From positions 1 to 64,000 of the forward strand of contig NZ_JASJPW010000003.1 of NCBI RefSeq assembly GCF_030052995.1: a stretch of DNA of 64,000 bases, in the 5' to 3' direction. This document shows positions 29,089 to 38,786 of the stretch, in pieces (positions within the stretch are counted from its first letter, which is position 1; the number at the start of each line of letters is the position of its first letter). The notes under the pieces were generated by a model that was not told the origin of the DNA, made no database searches, and saw only the letters and a program-made list of their open reading frames with translations. Both the position numbers and the translations under genes were made by a program. The DNA is from Gemmobacter sp. 24YEA27 (GTDB lineage Bacteria; Pseudomonadota; Alphaproteobacteria; Rhodobacterales; Rhodobacteraceae).

Positions 29089-29802
29089 ATGACGGAACGG
29101 GTCTGGGATAAATTCCTCACCGAACATGACAAGGAAATCTACCAGCTCGCCGGATATGGCAAGCGCGGCGGATTTGGCAAACGGCCCGCGCTTTTCATCA
29201 TCGACGTGCAGTATAATTTCTGTGGCGACGAACCCGGTGAATCGCAGATTGAGGGCGTGAAGAAATACCGCACCCATTGCGGCCCGGCGGGCTGGGAAGC
29301 GGTAAACCGGATCGAGCCGCTGCTGAAGATGGCGCGCGAAAAGAACCTGCCGGTGTTCTATACGCAGTCAGAGCGGCGCCCCGATATGCTCGACAGCGGT
29401 GTTCAGGTCGGCAAGAACCACCGTGGTGGCGAAAAGACCTCGACCGAAGGCAGCCATGCGACCCAGACCGTCGCGCCGCTTGCGCCGCAGCCGCAGGATA
29501 TCCTGATCGGCAAGCGCAAACCCTCGGCCTTTTTCGGCACGCTCTTCATGAGCCACCTGAATTTCCTTGATGTCGATACGCTGATCATGACCGGCTGCAC
29601 GACATCTGGCTGTCTGCGGGCGACCACGGTTGACGCGTATTCCTACAATTTCAAGGTGATCATACCGGAGGAAACCGCCTTCGACCGTTTCGAGGCGAGC
29701 CATGCGATCAACCTCTTCGACATGAACTGCAAATATGCCGATGTGATCCCCACCGCCGAGGTGCTGGACTATATGAAGGGTCTGCCCCGCCGCGAGGTCT
29801 GA
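29089..29802 (+). CDS. Isochorismatase-fold amidohydrolase (N-carbamoylsarcosine/maleamate amidase-like)
   Basis: Intact 237-residue cysteine hydrolase. The Asp-Lys-Cys triad is visible as D39 (FIIDVQYNF), K144 (GKRKPSAFFGT) and C175 (TGCTTSGCLRATTVDA). The N-terminal KRGGFGKRPAL is close to N-carbamoylsarcosine and maleamate amidases. The ATG is 1 base after the amidohydrolase stop, so the two are coupled. The likely job is to release ammonia (and CO2) from the amide or carbamoyl product of the preceding enzyme. It is the last gene before a strong terminator. Confidence 0.85.
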   Translation: MTERVWDKFLTEHDKEIYQLAGYGKRGGFGKRPALFIIDVQYNFCGDEPGESQIEGVKKYRTHCGPAGWEAVNRIEPLLKMAREKNLPVFYTQSERRPDMLDSGVQVGKNHRGGEKTSTEGSHATQTVAPLAPQPQDILIGKRKPSAFFGTLFMSHLNFLDVDTLIMTGCTTSGCLRATTVDAYSYNFKVIIPEETAFDRFEASHAINLFDMNCKYADVIPTAEVLDYMKGLPRREV

Positions 29803-29830
29803 TGGCTGCGCGTCCGCGCTTAAAACACGA

Positions 29831-29860
29831 AAGGCGGCCCTGATACAGGCCGCCTTTTTT
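29831..29860. terminator. Rho-independent terminator between convergent operons
   Basis: AAGGCGGCC (29831-29839), an 8-base loop, GGCCGCCTT (29848-29856) and a run of six T form a classical terminator after the amidase gene. It lies between convergent genes and may also serve the leftward aminotransferase gene, whose stop is at 29889. Confidence 0.9.
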
Positions 29861-29888
29861 CTTGCTTGTCGCGGTGCAGGCCGCGTGT

Positions 29889-31169
<1,281 letters not shown>

Positions 31170-31193
31170 GGTCACCTCGTTTCGAATATTCAT

Positions 31194-32303
31194 TTACCGC
31201 ACCTTCTCATCTGTCGCGAAAGTCAGCGCACGAATGGCTTTCCAGCTGATTGCAACGTCATCACCCGCTGCCGGACGTTTCTTGCCAAGACCACGCGGCA
31301 CATAGGCGGTCATGGGGCCGATCCCTGCGACCTCCATCACCGCGCGGAAATGGTCGCCGTGGTAAATCACATCGCGGATATGGGCGGCGAAGCGGTTCGG
31401 GGCGCCCTCTTCCGCCCCAAGCCGGATATGTTCGGGGCGCACCAGCACCTGCACATCCGCGCCGTCCGACTGGGATCCGGTCGCGGTTGTCAGGATTTCG
31501 GTGCCTGCCGCTGTCCGCACCGTCACGGTATCAGCATCTCTGCCGCTGACCTTGCCGGTGATGACGTTATTCTCGCCCATGAACCGGGCGACAAAAGCGG
31601 TCTGGGGCCGGTCATAGACCTCATCCGGCGGGCCGATATGCTGAATGCGGCCCTCATTGAAGATCGCGACCCGGTCCGACATTGTCAGCGCCTCGGACTG
31701 GTCATGCGTCACGTAAAGCATGGTGAGGCCCAGCTTTTCATGCAGCTCGCGGATCTCAAGCTGCATATGTTCGCGCAGTTGCTTGTCAAGCGCGCCCAGC
31801 GGCTCATCCAGCAAGACCATCTTCGGCTCGAACACCAGCGCGCGCGCGAGGGCAACCCTTTGCTGCTGGCCGCCCGAAAGCTGCACCGGACGGCGATCCG
31901 CCACCTTGTCGAGCCGGATCATATCCAGCGCCCGGTTCACCCGCGCCTCGATCTCATGCTTTGCGAATTTGTGCATCCGGAGCGGAAAGGCCAGGTTTTG
32001 CGCCACGGTCATATGCGGAAACAGCGCATAATTCTGGAAGACCATGCCGAAATTGCGGGCATAGGTCGGGGTTTCGTTGATGCGCTTGCCGTCAAAGATC
32101 ACTTCGCCCGAGGACGGTTTCTCAAAGCCCGCAAGCATCATCAGGGTGGTTGTCTTGCCCGATCCCGAAGGGCCGAGCAACGTCAGAAACTCGCCTTCGG
32201 CAATGTCGAGATTCAGGTGATCGACCACCTGGACAGAGCCGTCATAGCTCTTGCACACATCACGAAAACGGACGAACGGCTGAGAGGGGTCTTGGGAAGA
32301 CAT
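31194..32303 (-). CDS. ABC transporter ATP-binding protein, PotA type
   Basis: ATPase of the polyamine/opine-type (PotABCD) importer, ~369 residues. Walker A GPSGSGKTT, FGMVFQNYALFPHMTV, signature LSGGQQQRVALARAL, Walker B VLLDEPLGALD and the H-loop VTHDQSEAL are complete. A C-terminal TOBE domain follows (VLVRPEHIRLG, and RDVIYHGDHFRAVMEV). Of two nearby ATGs I prefer 32303, whose AGGA spacing is better than for 32309. It lies between the second permease and the aminotransferase gene in one leftward operon. Confidence 0.92.
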   Translation of the reverse strand: MSSQDPSQPFVRFRDVCKSYDGSVQVVDHLNLDIAEGEFLTLLGPSGSGKTTTLMMLAGFEKPSSGEVIFDGKRINETPTYARNFGMVFQNYALFPHMTVAQNLAFPLRMHKFAKHEIEARVNRALDMIRLDKVADRRPVQLSGGQQQRVALARALVFEPKMVLLDEPLGALDKQLREHMQLEIRELHEKLGLTMLYVTHDQSEALTMSDRVAIFNEGRIQHIGPPDEVYDRPQTAFVARFMGENNVITGKVSGRDADTVTVRTAAGTEILTTATGSQSDGADVQVLVRPEHIRLGAEEGAPNRFAAHIRDVIYHGDHFRAVMEVAGIGPMTAYVPRGLGKKRPAAGDDVAISWKAIRALTFATDEKVR

Positions 32304-32342
32304 AGGCATTTCCTGACGGCTGTGGCCGGTGAGAACGAAGAA

Positions 32343-33122
32343 CTAGCGGCGGATGCTTTCGCTGCGGGCGCGAACGACTTCCGCAACGATCAGCATGGCG
32401 GTTGAGAAGAGGATCATCAGCACCGCTGCCGCCGCGATGGTCGGGCTGAGCATTTCGCGCAGACCAGAGAACATCTGGCGCGGCAGGGTGAGCTGTTCCG
32501 GCCCGGAAAGGAAGATCGCGATGATCAGTTCGTCAAACGACGTGGCGAAAGCAAAGATCGCCCCGGCAATGACACCCGGCATGATCATCGGCAGCACCAC
32601 CTCGACAAAGGCCGTGAAAGGGCCAGCGCCGAGCGACATTGCTGCGCGCAACAGCGAGTTGTCGAAGGTCTGTACGGCCGCCAGCACGGTGATCACCACA
32701 TAGGGCGCTGCGATGATTGTATGGGCGATGATCAGACCCGTGCGCGAGTTGGTCAGCCCCACCGTGGCAAAGCCGAAGAACAGCGATGAGGCGATGACGA
32801 TGGTCGGCACCACCATCGGCAAAGACAGCGTTGCGATCACGATTTTCTTGCCGCGAAACTCGGACATATGCAGGCCGAAGGCCGCCAGAGTGCCCAGCGT
32901 GGTGGCGAGGAACATGGTGGCGATGCCGATGACAAAGCTGTTCCATGTTGCAAGCAGCCAGCGCGGCGAATGGAAGAAATCCTCGTACCAGCGCAGCGAC
33001 CAGCCCGGGGTCGGCAGCGTCAGCACCTCGCCCGATGAAAAGGAAAGCGGGAAAATCACGAGGATCGGCAGCACCAGAAAGGCAAAGACGAAGATCGCGA
33101 AGATACGGATTGCAAGCATCAT
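32343..33122 (-). CDS. ABC transporter permease, PotC type
   Basis: Intact 259-residue permease with six hydrophobic segments. Its coupling motif is SLGAGPFTAFVEVVLPMIMPG, and the C-terminal FATSFDELIIAIFLSGPEQLTLPRQMFSGLRE is characteristic of PotC/PotI proteins. It is 3 bases from the PotB-type gene. Together they form the channel of the importer. Confidence 0.9.
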   Translation of the reverse strand: MMLAIRIFAIFVFAFLVLPILVIFPLSFSSGEVLTLPTPGWSLRWYEDFFHSPRWLLATWNSFVIGIATMFLATTLGTLAAFGLHMSEFRGKKIVIATLSLPMVVPTIVIASSLFFGFATVGLTNSRTGLIIAHTIIAAPYVVITVLAAVQTFDNSLLRAAMSLGAGPFTAFVEVVLPMIMPGVIAGAIFAFATSFDELIIAIFLSGPEQLTLPRQMFSGLREMLSPTIAAAAVLMILFSTAMLIVAEVVRARSESIRR

Positions 33123-33125
33123 GGC

Positions 33126-34298
33126 TCAGCTCTTTCCCTTGCCCAGCGAGGGCATCAGCCGCCCTGCCACCAGCAGGATCAGCCCGGTAAAGAGCAAAAG
33201 CAGGAAGGAAAGCGCCGCCGCCATGCCCTGGTTGATCGTGTTATTGGTGAAATAGTCGATATAGTAGCCAATCATCTGATCAGTGATGCCGCCGACCAGC
33301 GCGGGTGTGATGTAAAAGCCCACGGAGAGCATGAAGACGATCAGCGCACCGGCACTGAGACCAGGCAGCGTCAACGGCAGGTAGATCAGCAGAAACTGTT
33401 GCCAGGGCTTCGCCCCGAGCGAGGCACCCGCCCGAACATAGTCACCTTTGATCCGCGCCATGACGCTCAGCAGCGGCAGGATGAAGAAGGGCAGCAGCAC
33501 ATGGACCATCGCGATATAGACCGCTGGCCTTGTGAAAATGATCGCCTTCGGCTCCGAGATCAGACTGGCCGCGCTCAGCAGACCGTTAATCACGCCCTCG
33601 CGCTGCAACAGGATGAACCATGCGGTCGAGCGCACGAGGATCGAGATCCAGAACGGGATCAGCACGCACATCATCGCTATCGCCTTGCCACGCCCCGTGA
33701 GGGTCGAGAGATACCAGGCGGCGGGATAGCCAATCACCACGGTAATCAGGGTCACCGCCGCGCTGATGAGGAAGGTGCGCAGAAACAGGCTGCGAAAGAT
33801 TGCCTGATCCTCGCTGACCGGCACTATGGCGCCGTTGTCATTATAGCGCAGATCCAGCGCCCGCAGCACATAAGTGGCGGTATAGGGGCTGCCATGGAGT
33901 TTCAGCAGCCGCCAGATCTGTGGCTTCCCCCATTCCGGGGCAATTTCAGGAAGCGAGGTCGCGAAAGGCGCCTCCAGCTTATCCGCCCCGGACCGGGTCT
34001 TTGTCAGCGTCGACCGCAGCCCGGTCGATTCAAAATTCAGCCGCCGCGTTAACGCCCCGAAAGCGCGATTGTCGAGCCCTGCCCCCATATCGGCGACAAG
34101 CGCCGCGAAGGCCTCTTCGGAGGGCATCCCCTCACCGTCCCAGGCGTCAAGCGCCAGAGTCGTGCGCGGCAGGGCGATGCTTATTTCGGGGCTGTCAAAG
34201 GCCCGTTTGATCGAAACCCCGATCGGAATGACGAAGCCGATCAGGATCAGCAATAAAAGTGGCGCAATCAGCAGCCATGAAACGGTCGTTTTGTTCAC
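33126..34298 (-). CDS. ABC transporter permease, PotB type, with long periplasmic insertion
   Basis: Intact 390-residue permease. The first membrane segment (LLIAPLLLLILIGFVIPIGVSI) is followed by a hydrophilic insert of ~120 residues (about 35-160) before the usual core. Standard PotB is nearer 280 residues. The core has FLISAAVTLITVVIGYPAAWYLS and the coupling motif ASLGAKPWQQFLLIYLPLTLPG. Such enlarged PotB proteins are known in polyamine/opine-type systems of alphaproteobacteria. The insert may help dock the binding protein; that is inference. Confidence 0.88.
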   Translation of the reverse strand: MNKTTVSWLLIAPLLLLILIGFVIPIGVSIKRAFDSPEISIALPRTTLALDAWDGEGMPSEEAFAALVADMGAGLDNRAFGALTRRLNFESTGLRSTLTKTRSGADKLEAPFATSLPEIAPEWGKPQIWRLLKLHGSPYTATYVLRALDLRYNDNGAIVPVSEDQAIFRSLFLRTFLISAAVTLITVVIGYPAAWYLSTLTGRGKAIAMMCVLIPFWISILVRSTAWFILLQREGVINGLLSAASLISEPKAIIFTRPAVYIAMVHVLLPFFILPLLSVMARIKGDYVRAGASLGAKPWQQFLLIYLPLTLPGLSAGALIVFMLSVGFYITPALVGGITDQMIGYYIDYFTNNTINQGMAAALSFLLLLFTGLILLVAGRLMPSLGKGKS

Positions 34299-34371
34299 TT
34301 CGCCACCCGCGCCCCGCAGTCAGTTCTGGCAGGCGCGTCCTGAAGCGCGCGCCTGCCGGTTCATTCAGTGT

Positions 34372-35415
34372 TCAGCGCGCAGCCCAGGCCGCGAACCGCG
34401 CTTCCAGATCCTCACCATGGATAACCCAGAATTCGGTATTGATCCGAAGGCCTTCATCGGTGTGGTTCAGAACCATACCCGGATTGCTTTCGCGGATGAC
34501 CGGATCCTCGTTCACCTCTTTGTTCGCCGGCGAGATTGGCCAGATTTTCGCCTGTTCGCGCAACGGGCCGACATCTGTGATCCAGTCCAGCATCTTCATC
34601 GCCTCATCTTTCTTCGGCGAACCGGCGACCACTGCCCAGTAATCGACCGAATAGATCAGCGTGTTCCAGTCGAGCTGGTAGTCTTTCTTGTCTTCGCTCA
34701 TCGCACGCAGGATACGACCGGTGAAGGCCAGCGCGAAGTCGACCTCGCCGCTGCCGACGAATTGCAAAGGCTGCGCGCCGGTATTCCACCAGACGACATG
34801 GCCTTTCAGCGTATCAAGCCTGGCGAAAGCACGGGCCACGCCCTCTTCCGTGGCGAGAACCTCGTAGACTTCGGCAGACGGCACGCCATCCGCGAGCAGC
34901 GCCGCCTCAAGCGTCATCTGAGCGGTAGAGCGCAGTGAACGCTTGCCGGGGAATTTCTCAACATCGAAGAACTCCGCGAAGCTTTGCGGTCCGGCGGCAT
35001 GTTTCGACTTGTCATAGAAGACAGCCGCGCCCCAGCCCGCGCCGCCAACCCCACATTCCAGTGCGGTTCCGTCGATGAACTTATCTTTTTTAACAATATC
35101 ATAGTCGACGGCCTCGAAGATCCCGTCTTCACAGCCGCGCAACAGTTCCGGCTCGCCGATCATCTGGATGTCTTCGGTGACCTGACCGGCTTCGACCATG
35201 GAATAGATCTTGGCCAGCTCGCCATCGGACGCATCATCCTTGACCTTGATTCCCGTCGCCTCGGTAAAGCTCTTGAACAGCGTCTCGCGCGCCGCATCCT
35301 GATAGCCACCGCCCGGCCCGATGATCACAAGGTCGCGCGCCTGCGCCCCTGCAGCAAAGCCGAGTGCCAGCGGCAATGCCAGCAGGACGGAGTTCCGGAG
35401 CCTCTTTTCTCTCAT
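34372..35415 (-). CDS. Periplasmic substrate-binding protein, polyamine/spermidine type
   Basis: A 347-residue type-II binding protein. From the ATG at 35415 (AGGAG upstream) it has a signal peptide: basic MREKRLR, hydrophobic NSVLLALPLALGFAAG, cut near AQARD. The mature part has VIIGPGGGYQDAARETLFKSFTEATGIKV and VVWWNTGAQPLQFVGSGEVDFALAFTGR, typical of PotD-like and extracellular family 1 proteins. It is the first gene of the leftward importer operon, divergent from the aldehyde dehydrogenase gene. The ligand could be a polyamine, another amine or an amino-acid derivative. Confidence 0.88.
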   Translation of the reverse strand: MREKRLRNSVLLALPLALGFAAGAQARDLVIIGPGGGYQDAARETLFKSFTEATGIKVKDDASDGELAKIYSMVEAGQVTEDIQMIGEPELLRGCEDGIFEAVDYDIVKKDKFIDGTALECGVGGAGWGAAVFYDKSKHAAGPQSFAEFFDVEKFPGKRSLRSTAQMTLEAALLADGVPSAEVYEVLATEEGVARAFARLDTLKGHVVWWNTGAQPLQFVGSGEVDFALAFTGRILRAMSEDKKDYQLDWNTLIYSVDYWAVVAGSPKKDEAMKMLDWITDVGPLREQAKIWPISPANKEVNEDPVIRESNPGMVLNHTDEGLRINTEFWVIHGEDLEARFAAWAAR

Positions 35416-35523
35416 TTTGGTCACTCTCCTGTCAGAGGGCAGGCGACACACCGGCCCATTATCGCTATCCGGAATCAGGCGCTTTCTGCGGTCATCAGGT
35501 CGCATGGCGCCGGATAGTTTATA

Positions 35524-35552
35524 TAGTAGCAATAATAATACATTTATGTATT
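35524..35552. promoter_or_regulatory. Operator-like element before the polyamine-type importer (site 2 of the motif)
   Basis: TAGTAG (35524-35529), 7 bases, AATACA (35537-35542) matches the element at 25022 in spacing. AATACAT (35537-35543) and ATGTATT (35546-35552) also form a perfect palindrome around TT. It overlaps a TATAAA (minus strand, 35523-35518) suited to the leftward operon. Confidence 0.45.
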
Positions 35553-35649
35553 TGGCAAGCAGATTTTGCTTCGGGCATGTCGCCAGCCTGCGGAAGCGGC
35601 CATGACAGCAGAGACAGCATCTTGCAGGGCAGATATATCTTAAGCTATA

Positions 35650-35668
35650 TTGTAGCCACTATAATACA
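35650..35668. promoter_or_regulatory. Operator-like element overlapping the aldehyde dehydrogenase -10 (site 3 of the motif)
   Basis: TTGTAG (35650-35655), 7 bases, AATACA (35663-35668) has the same layout as site 1. A perfect -10, TATAAT, lies inside it (35660-35665), about 30 bases before the ATG at 35696; the -35 region is poor. A regulator bound here would block transcription. Confidence 0.45.
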
Positions 35669-35695
35669 TTTGCCACGCAAAACAGGACGGTTGCC

Positions 35696-37255
35696 ATGCC
35701 TCTCTCCGACCCGACCGGGCCCTTCCAGCCGCAGGCCGCCAATCCCGCCATCCGTCCGACCCCGGCCCGCGATGGCATTGTCGAATACCAGCTCTATATC
35801 GACGGCGCCTTCACGCCCGCAGCTTCGGGCGGCCGAATCGAATCGACCGATCCGGTCTCTGGCAAAGTCTGGTCCACCATCGCCCGCGCCCAGAATGAGG
35901 ATGTCGACCGCGCCGTCATGGCCGCCCATCGCGCGTTCAACGATCCCGCCTGGCGTGGACTTTCTGCCACGGCGCGCGGCGCGCTGCTGCGCAAGCTCGG
36001 CGATCTGATTGCTGAAAACGCCGCCTGGCTTGCCCAGTTGGAGATGAAGGATAACGGCAAGCTGATTGCCGAGCTGACCGTCCAGATGAGCTACCTGCCG
36101 AATTACTACTATTACTATGGCGGCATGGCGGACAAATTGCAGGGCGCAACCATCCCGACCGACAAGCCCGGGGTAATCAACTACACGCGCTATGAACCCC
36201 TGGGCGTCGTAGCCTGTATAATGCCCTGGAACTCGCCCCTGCCCCTGATGAGCTTTAAGCTCGCGGCGGCGCTTGCGGCGGGGAATACTGTGGTGCTGAA
36301 ACCGTCGGAATTCACCTCGGCCTCGACGCTGGAATTCGCGAAACTGGTAGAGCTGGCCGGCTTCCCGAAAGGTGTGGTCAATGTGGTGACCGGCTATGGC
36401 CACGAGATGGGCGAGGCCCTTGTCGCGCATCCGAAGGTCGAGCGCATCGCCTTTACCGGTGGGCCGGTCGCAGGGCGGATCATCAACGAACAGGCCGCCC
36501 GCGCCATGAAACGGGTCACGCTGGAGCTGGGCGGCAAATCTCCGAACATCATCTTCGAGGATGCCGATCTGGATCAGGCGATCAAAGGTGCGGTTGCAGG
36601 GATCTTTGCGGCCTCAGGCCAGACCTGCGTGGCAGGTTCGCGCCTGTTGCTGCAGCGGTCCATCCATGATCGCTTTGTGGAAAGGCTGGTGGACTTCCTG
36701 AAGGATATCCGCTTCGGCCACCCATCGAACCCCGACACCCAGATCGCGCCGATCTCAACCGCGCCGCAGCTGGCAAAGATCGAGGAATATGTCGCCATCG
36801 CCACCGCCGAGGGCGCAAAGCTGGTGCGCGGCGGAAAACGTGCCGCTGTCGCAGACTGGCCCAACGGGCTGTTCTATGAACCCACGATTTTCACCGACGT
36901 GAAAAATTCGATGCGGATCGCGCAGGAAGAAGTCTTCGGCCCCGTCCTTTCGATCATCCCGTTTGAAGATGAGGAAGAGGCAGTGCAGATCGCCAATGAC
37001 ACCATCTTCGGTCTGGCCGCAGGGGTCTGGACCCGCGACCTCGCCCGCGGTCTGCGCATGACGGAAAAGATCCGTGCCGGCACGGTCTGGGTGAACAACT
37101 ACCGCTCCACCTCGATCACCTCGCCCTTTGGTGGCTTTGGGATGAGCGGCATCGGTCGCGAGGGGGGCATGACCGGCATCATGGAATATGTTGAACTGAA
37201 AAGTGTCTGGCTCTCGACGGGGGTTGAAATCCCGAACCCCTTCATCCGCCGCTGA
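35696..37255 (+). CDS. NAD(P)-dependent aldehyde dehydrogenase
   Basis: Intact 519-residue aldehyde dehydrogenase superfamily enzyme. The catalytic Glu lies in VTLELGGKSPNII (around residue 280) and the catalytic Cys in ASGQTCVAGSR (around 315). Asn and Lys of the oxyanion and cofactor sites are in MPWNSPLP and VLKPSEFTS, and the C-terminal PFGGFGMSGIGREGG is present. The N-terminus is ~25 residues longer than usual. It is divergent from the polyamine-type importer and aminotransferase, so oxidation of an aminoaldehyde or semialdehyde made by that transaminase is the likely role. Confidence 0.9.
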   Translation: MPLSDPTGPFQPQAANPAIRPTPARDGIVEYQLYIDGAFTPAASGGRIESTDPVSGKVWSTIARAQNEDVDRAVMAAHRAFNDPAWRGLSATARGALLRKLGDLIAENAAWLAQLEMKDNGKLIAELTVQMSYLPNYYYYYGGMADKLQGATIPTDKPGVINYTRYEPLGVVACIMPWNSPLPLMSFKLAAALAAGNTVVLKPSEFTSASTLEFAKLVELAGFPKGVVNVVTGYGHEMGEALVAHPKVERIAFTGGPVAGRIINEQAARAMKRVTLELGGKSPNIIFEDADLDQAIKGAVAGIFAASGQTCVAGSRLLLQRSIHDRFVERLVDFLKDIRFGHPSNPDTQIAPISTAPQLAKIEEYVAIATAEGAKLVRGGKRAAVADWPNGLFYEPTIFTDVKNSMRIAQEEVFGPVLSIIPFEDEEEAVQIANDTIFGLAAGVWTRDLARGLRMTEKIRAGTVWVNNYRSTSITSPFGGFGMSGIGREGGMTGIMEYVELKSVWLSTGVEIPNPFIRR

Positions 37256-37298
37256 TCCGGTCAGCCCGCCCGCCGGATCGACATATTTCGACAGGCAC

Positions 37299-37330
37299 CG
37301 CCTGGGCAAACCGCATGGTTTGCTCAGGCG
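37299..37330 (+). terminator. Hairpin after the aldehyde dehydrogenase gene
   Basis: CGCCTGGGCAAACC (37299-37312) pairs with GGTTTGCTCAGGCG (37317-37330), 13 of 14 positions, with a GCAT loop. No T-run follows. The remainder of the 37256-37625 gap shows no recognisable gene on either strand. Confidence 0.55.
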
Positions 37331-37625
37331 CGTGGAGCCTTCACTGATGACTGTTCGAAATCATGCGTTGCCAGCTGAGACCAGGCCGCGGACGCTGCAA
37401 CCCCCTTCAATCCGGGCGTTGTGACCGGCACGAGATATCGGCCTGCTGGTGGCGCCGAAACGGCGAAGCGCTCGCAGACCCTGCCGGCGAGGCTGCGGCT
37501 TCGCCGTCTGGCCTGGACCTGTTCCACGTCAGCACTCCTTCGGAGAGCAGGAGCGATTGGGACGGATCACAAAAACAGGTCAGGCGGAAACCAACCCCGA
37601 AAACGGGTTTCCAGGACGATATTGC

Positions 37626-38639
37626 TCATATCATCGTGAGGGCGTAATCCACCGCCTCGATCAGGCTTGATGCCTCGGCGATGCCCTTGCCGGCAATGTC
37701 AAAGGCAGTGCCGTGGTCGACCGAGGTGCGGATCACCGGCAGGCCGAGGGTCACATTCACCCCGTTCAGCGCCGTCCAGCGCCCGGTGGCCGGGTCAACC
37801 GCGAAGCCTAAGAGCTTCACCGGGATATGGCCCTGGTCGTGATACATCGCCACGACCGCGTCGAAATCCCCGCCGCGCAGCCGCACGAAGACCGTATCGC
37901 CGGGGACCGGCCCGAAGACTTTCTCGCCCTTCGCCTGGTATTCCGCAACCAGCGGCGCCGTCACGTCGATATCATGACGCCCGAAGATCCCTCCTTCGCC
38001 GGCATGCGGGTTCAGCGCGGCGATGGCCACGCGGGGCGCCGTCATCCCCATCCGCCTCAGCGTCGCCAGCGTCAGATCCGTTACATGGCAGATGCGGGCC
38101 GCCGTGGCGCGTCCCGGCACCTCCTCCAGTGCGCAATGGGTCGAAACATGGCTGACCCGCATGCCACCATGCGCCAGCATCATCACACTGCCCTTCACTC
38201 CGGTCAGATCGGCGAGCATCTCGGTATGTCCGGCATAGTGGCGCCCGGCGAGGTTCAGCGCCTCTTTGTTCAGCGGCGCGGTAACGATGCCGTCAATCCG
38301 ACCCGCCATGGCGAGGCGCACTGCGATGGCGATGGCCTGATAGGCCTGCTCCCCCGCCGCAGCCGTGATCTCACCCCAGCGGATCTCAGCGTCCGGCGCC
38401 GGGGTCGGCAGGATCGCGGCCCCTTGCAGCCCGGCAAGCTGCGCCTCGCTGATCACCGGCGGTGGCTGCAATCCGGTGACCTCCGCCGCCAGGGCGAGCG
38501 CGCCGGGATCGCCGATCACCACCAGTGCGAAGGCGCCCTGATCCAGCCTGTCCTGCAGATGCGCCAGCGTGCGCAGCGTGATTTCCGGGCCGATTCCGGC
38601 GGGATCGCCAAGCGTGATAGCAAGAAGCGGGCGGGACAT
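37626..38639 (-). CDS. pdxA2: PdxA2-type 4-phospho-acid-sugar dehydrogenase
   Basis: Intact 337-residue member of the PdxA family, which oxidises and decarboxylates 4-phosphohydroxy acids. Seen are LAITLGDPAGIGPEI at the start, TAPLNKEALNLAG, the metal-binding histidines in YAGHTEMLA and MYHDQGHIPVK, and IRTSVDHGTAFDIAGKG at the end. The start ATG is 38639; the open frame runs further upstream but outside the family. Next to a DUF1537 kinase and a DeoR regulator, PdxA2 is known to convert D-threonate 4-phosphate to dihydroxyacetone phosphate and CO2. The neighbourhood favours this over pyridoxal synthesis. Confidence 0.85.
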   Translation of the reverse strand: MSRPLLAITLGDPAGIGPEITLRTLAHLQDRLDQGAFALVVIGDPGALALAAEVTGLQPPPVISEAQLAGLQGAAILPTPAPDAEIRWGEITAAAGEQAYQAIAIAVRLAMAGRIDGIVTAPLNKEALNLAGRHYAGHTEMLADLTGVKGSVMMLAHGGMRVSHVSTHCALEEVPGRATAARICHVTDLTLATLRRMGMTAPRVAIAALNPHAGEGGIFGRHDIDVTAPLVAEYQAKGEKVFGPVPGDTVFVRLRGGDFDAVVAMYHDQGHIPVKLLGFAVDPATGRWTALNGVNVTLGLPVIRTSVDHGTAFDIAGKGIAEASSLIEAVDYALTMI

Positions 38640-38683
38640 TGGAACCTCGGGCTGCATCGAACTGAAATCTTTTGACATCATAT

Positions 38684-38734
38684 GAAAGATATTGGAAGTA
38701 TTTTCCGGCACAATGTGGAATGTATTGAAATATT
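38684..38734. promoter_or_regulatory. Tandem repeats between pdxA2 and the DeoR gene, candidate operator
   Basis: The block GAAAGATATTGGAAGTATT (38684-38702) recurs in related form as GGAATGTATTGAAATATT (38717-38734), 33 bases apart, about three helical turns. The latter is also an imperfect palindrome. The repeats cover the only AT-rich stretch between the divergent genes and would let one DeoR protein control both. Confidence 0.5.
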
Positions 38735-38786
38735 CGCCGGGCCATTCCAGAATAGCCCGCAACCCAACCGCACCGGAAAGAAGCCC

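Noticed and set aside
37324..37527. Small minus-strand open frame between the aldehyde dehydrogenase and pdxA2 genes
   Set aside because: No ribosome-binding site, no recognisable motif and no conserved context; treated as non-coding.
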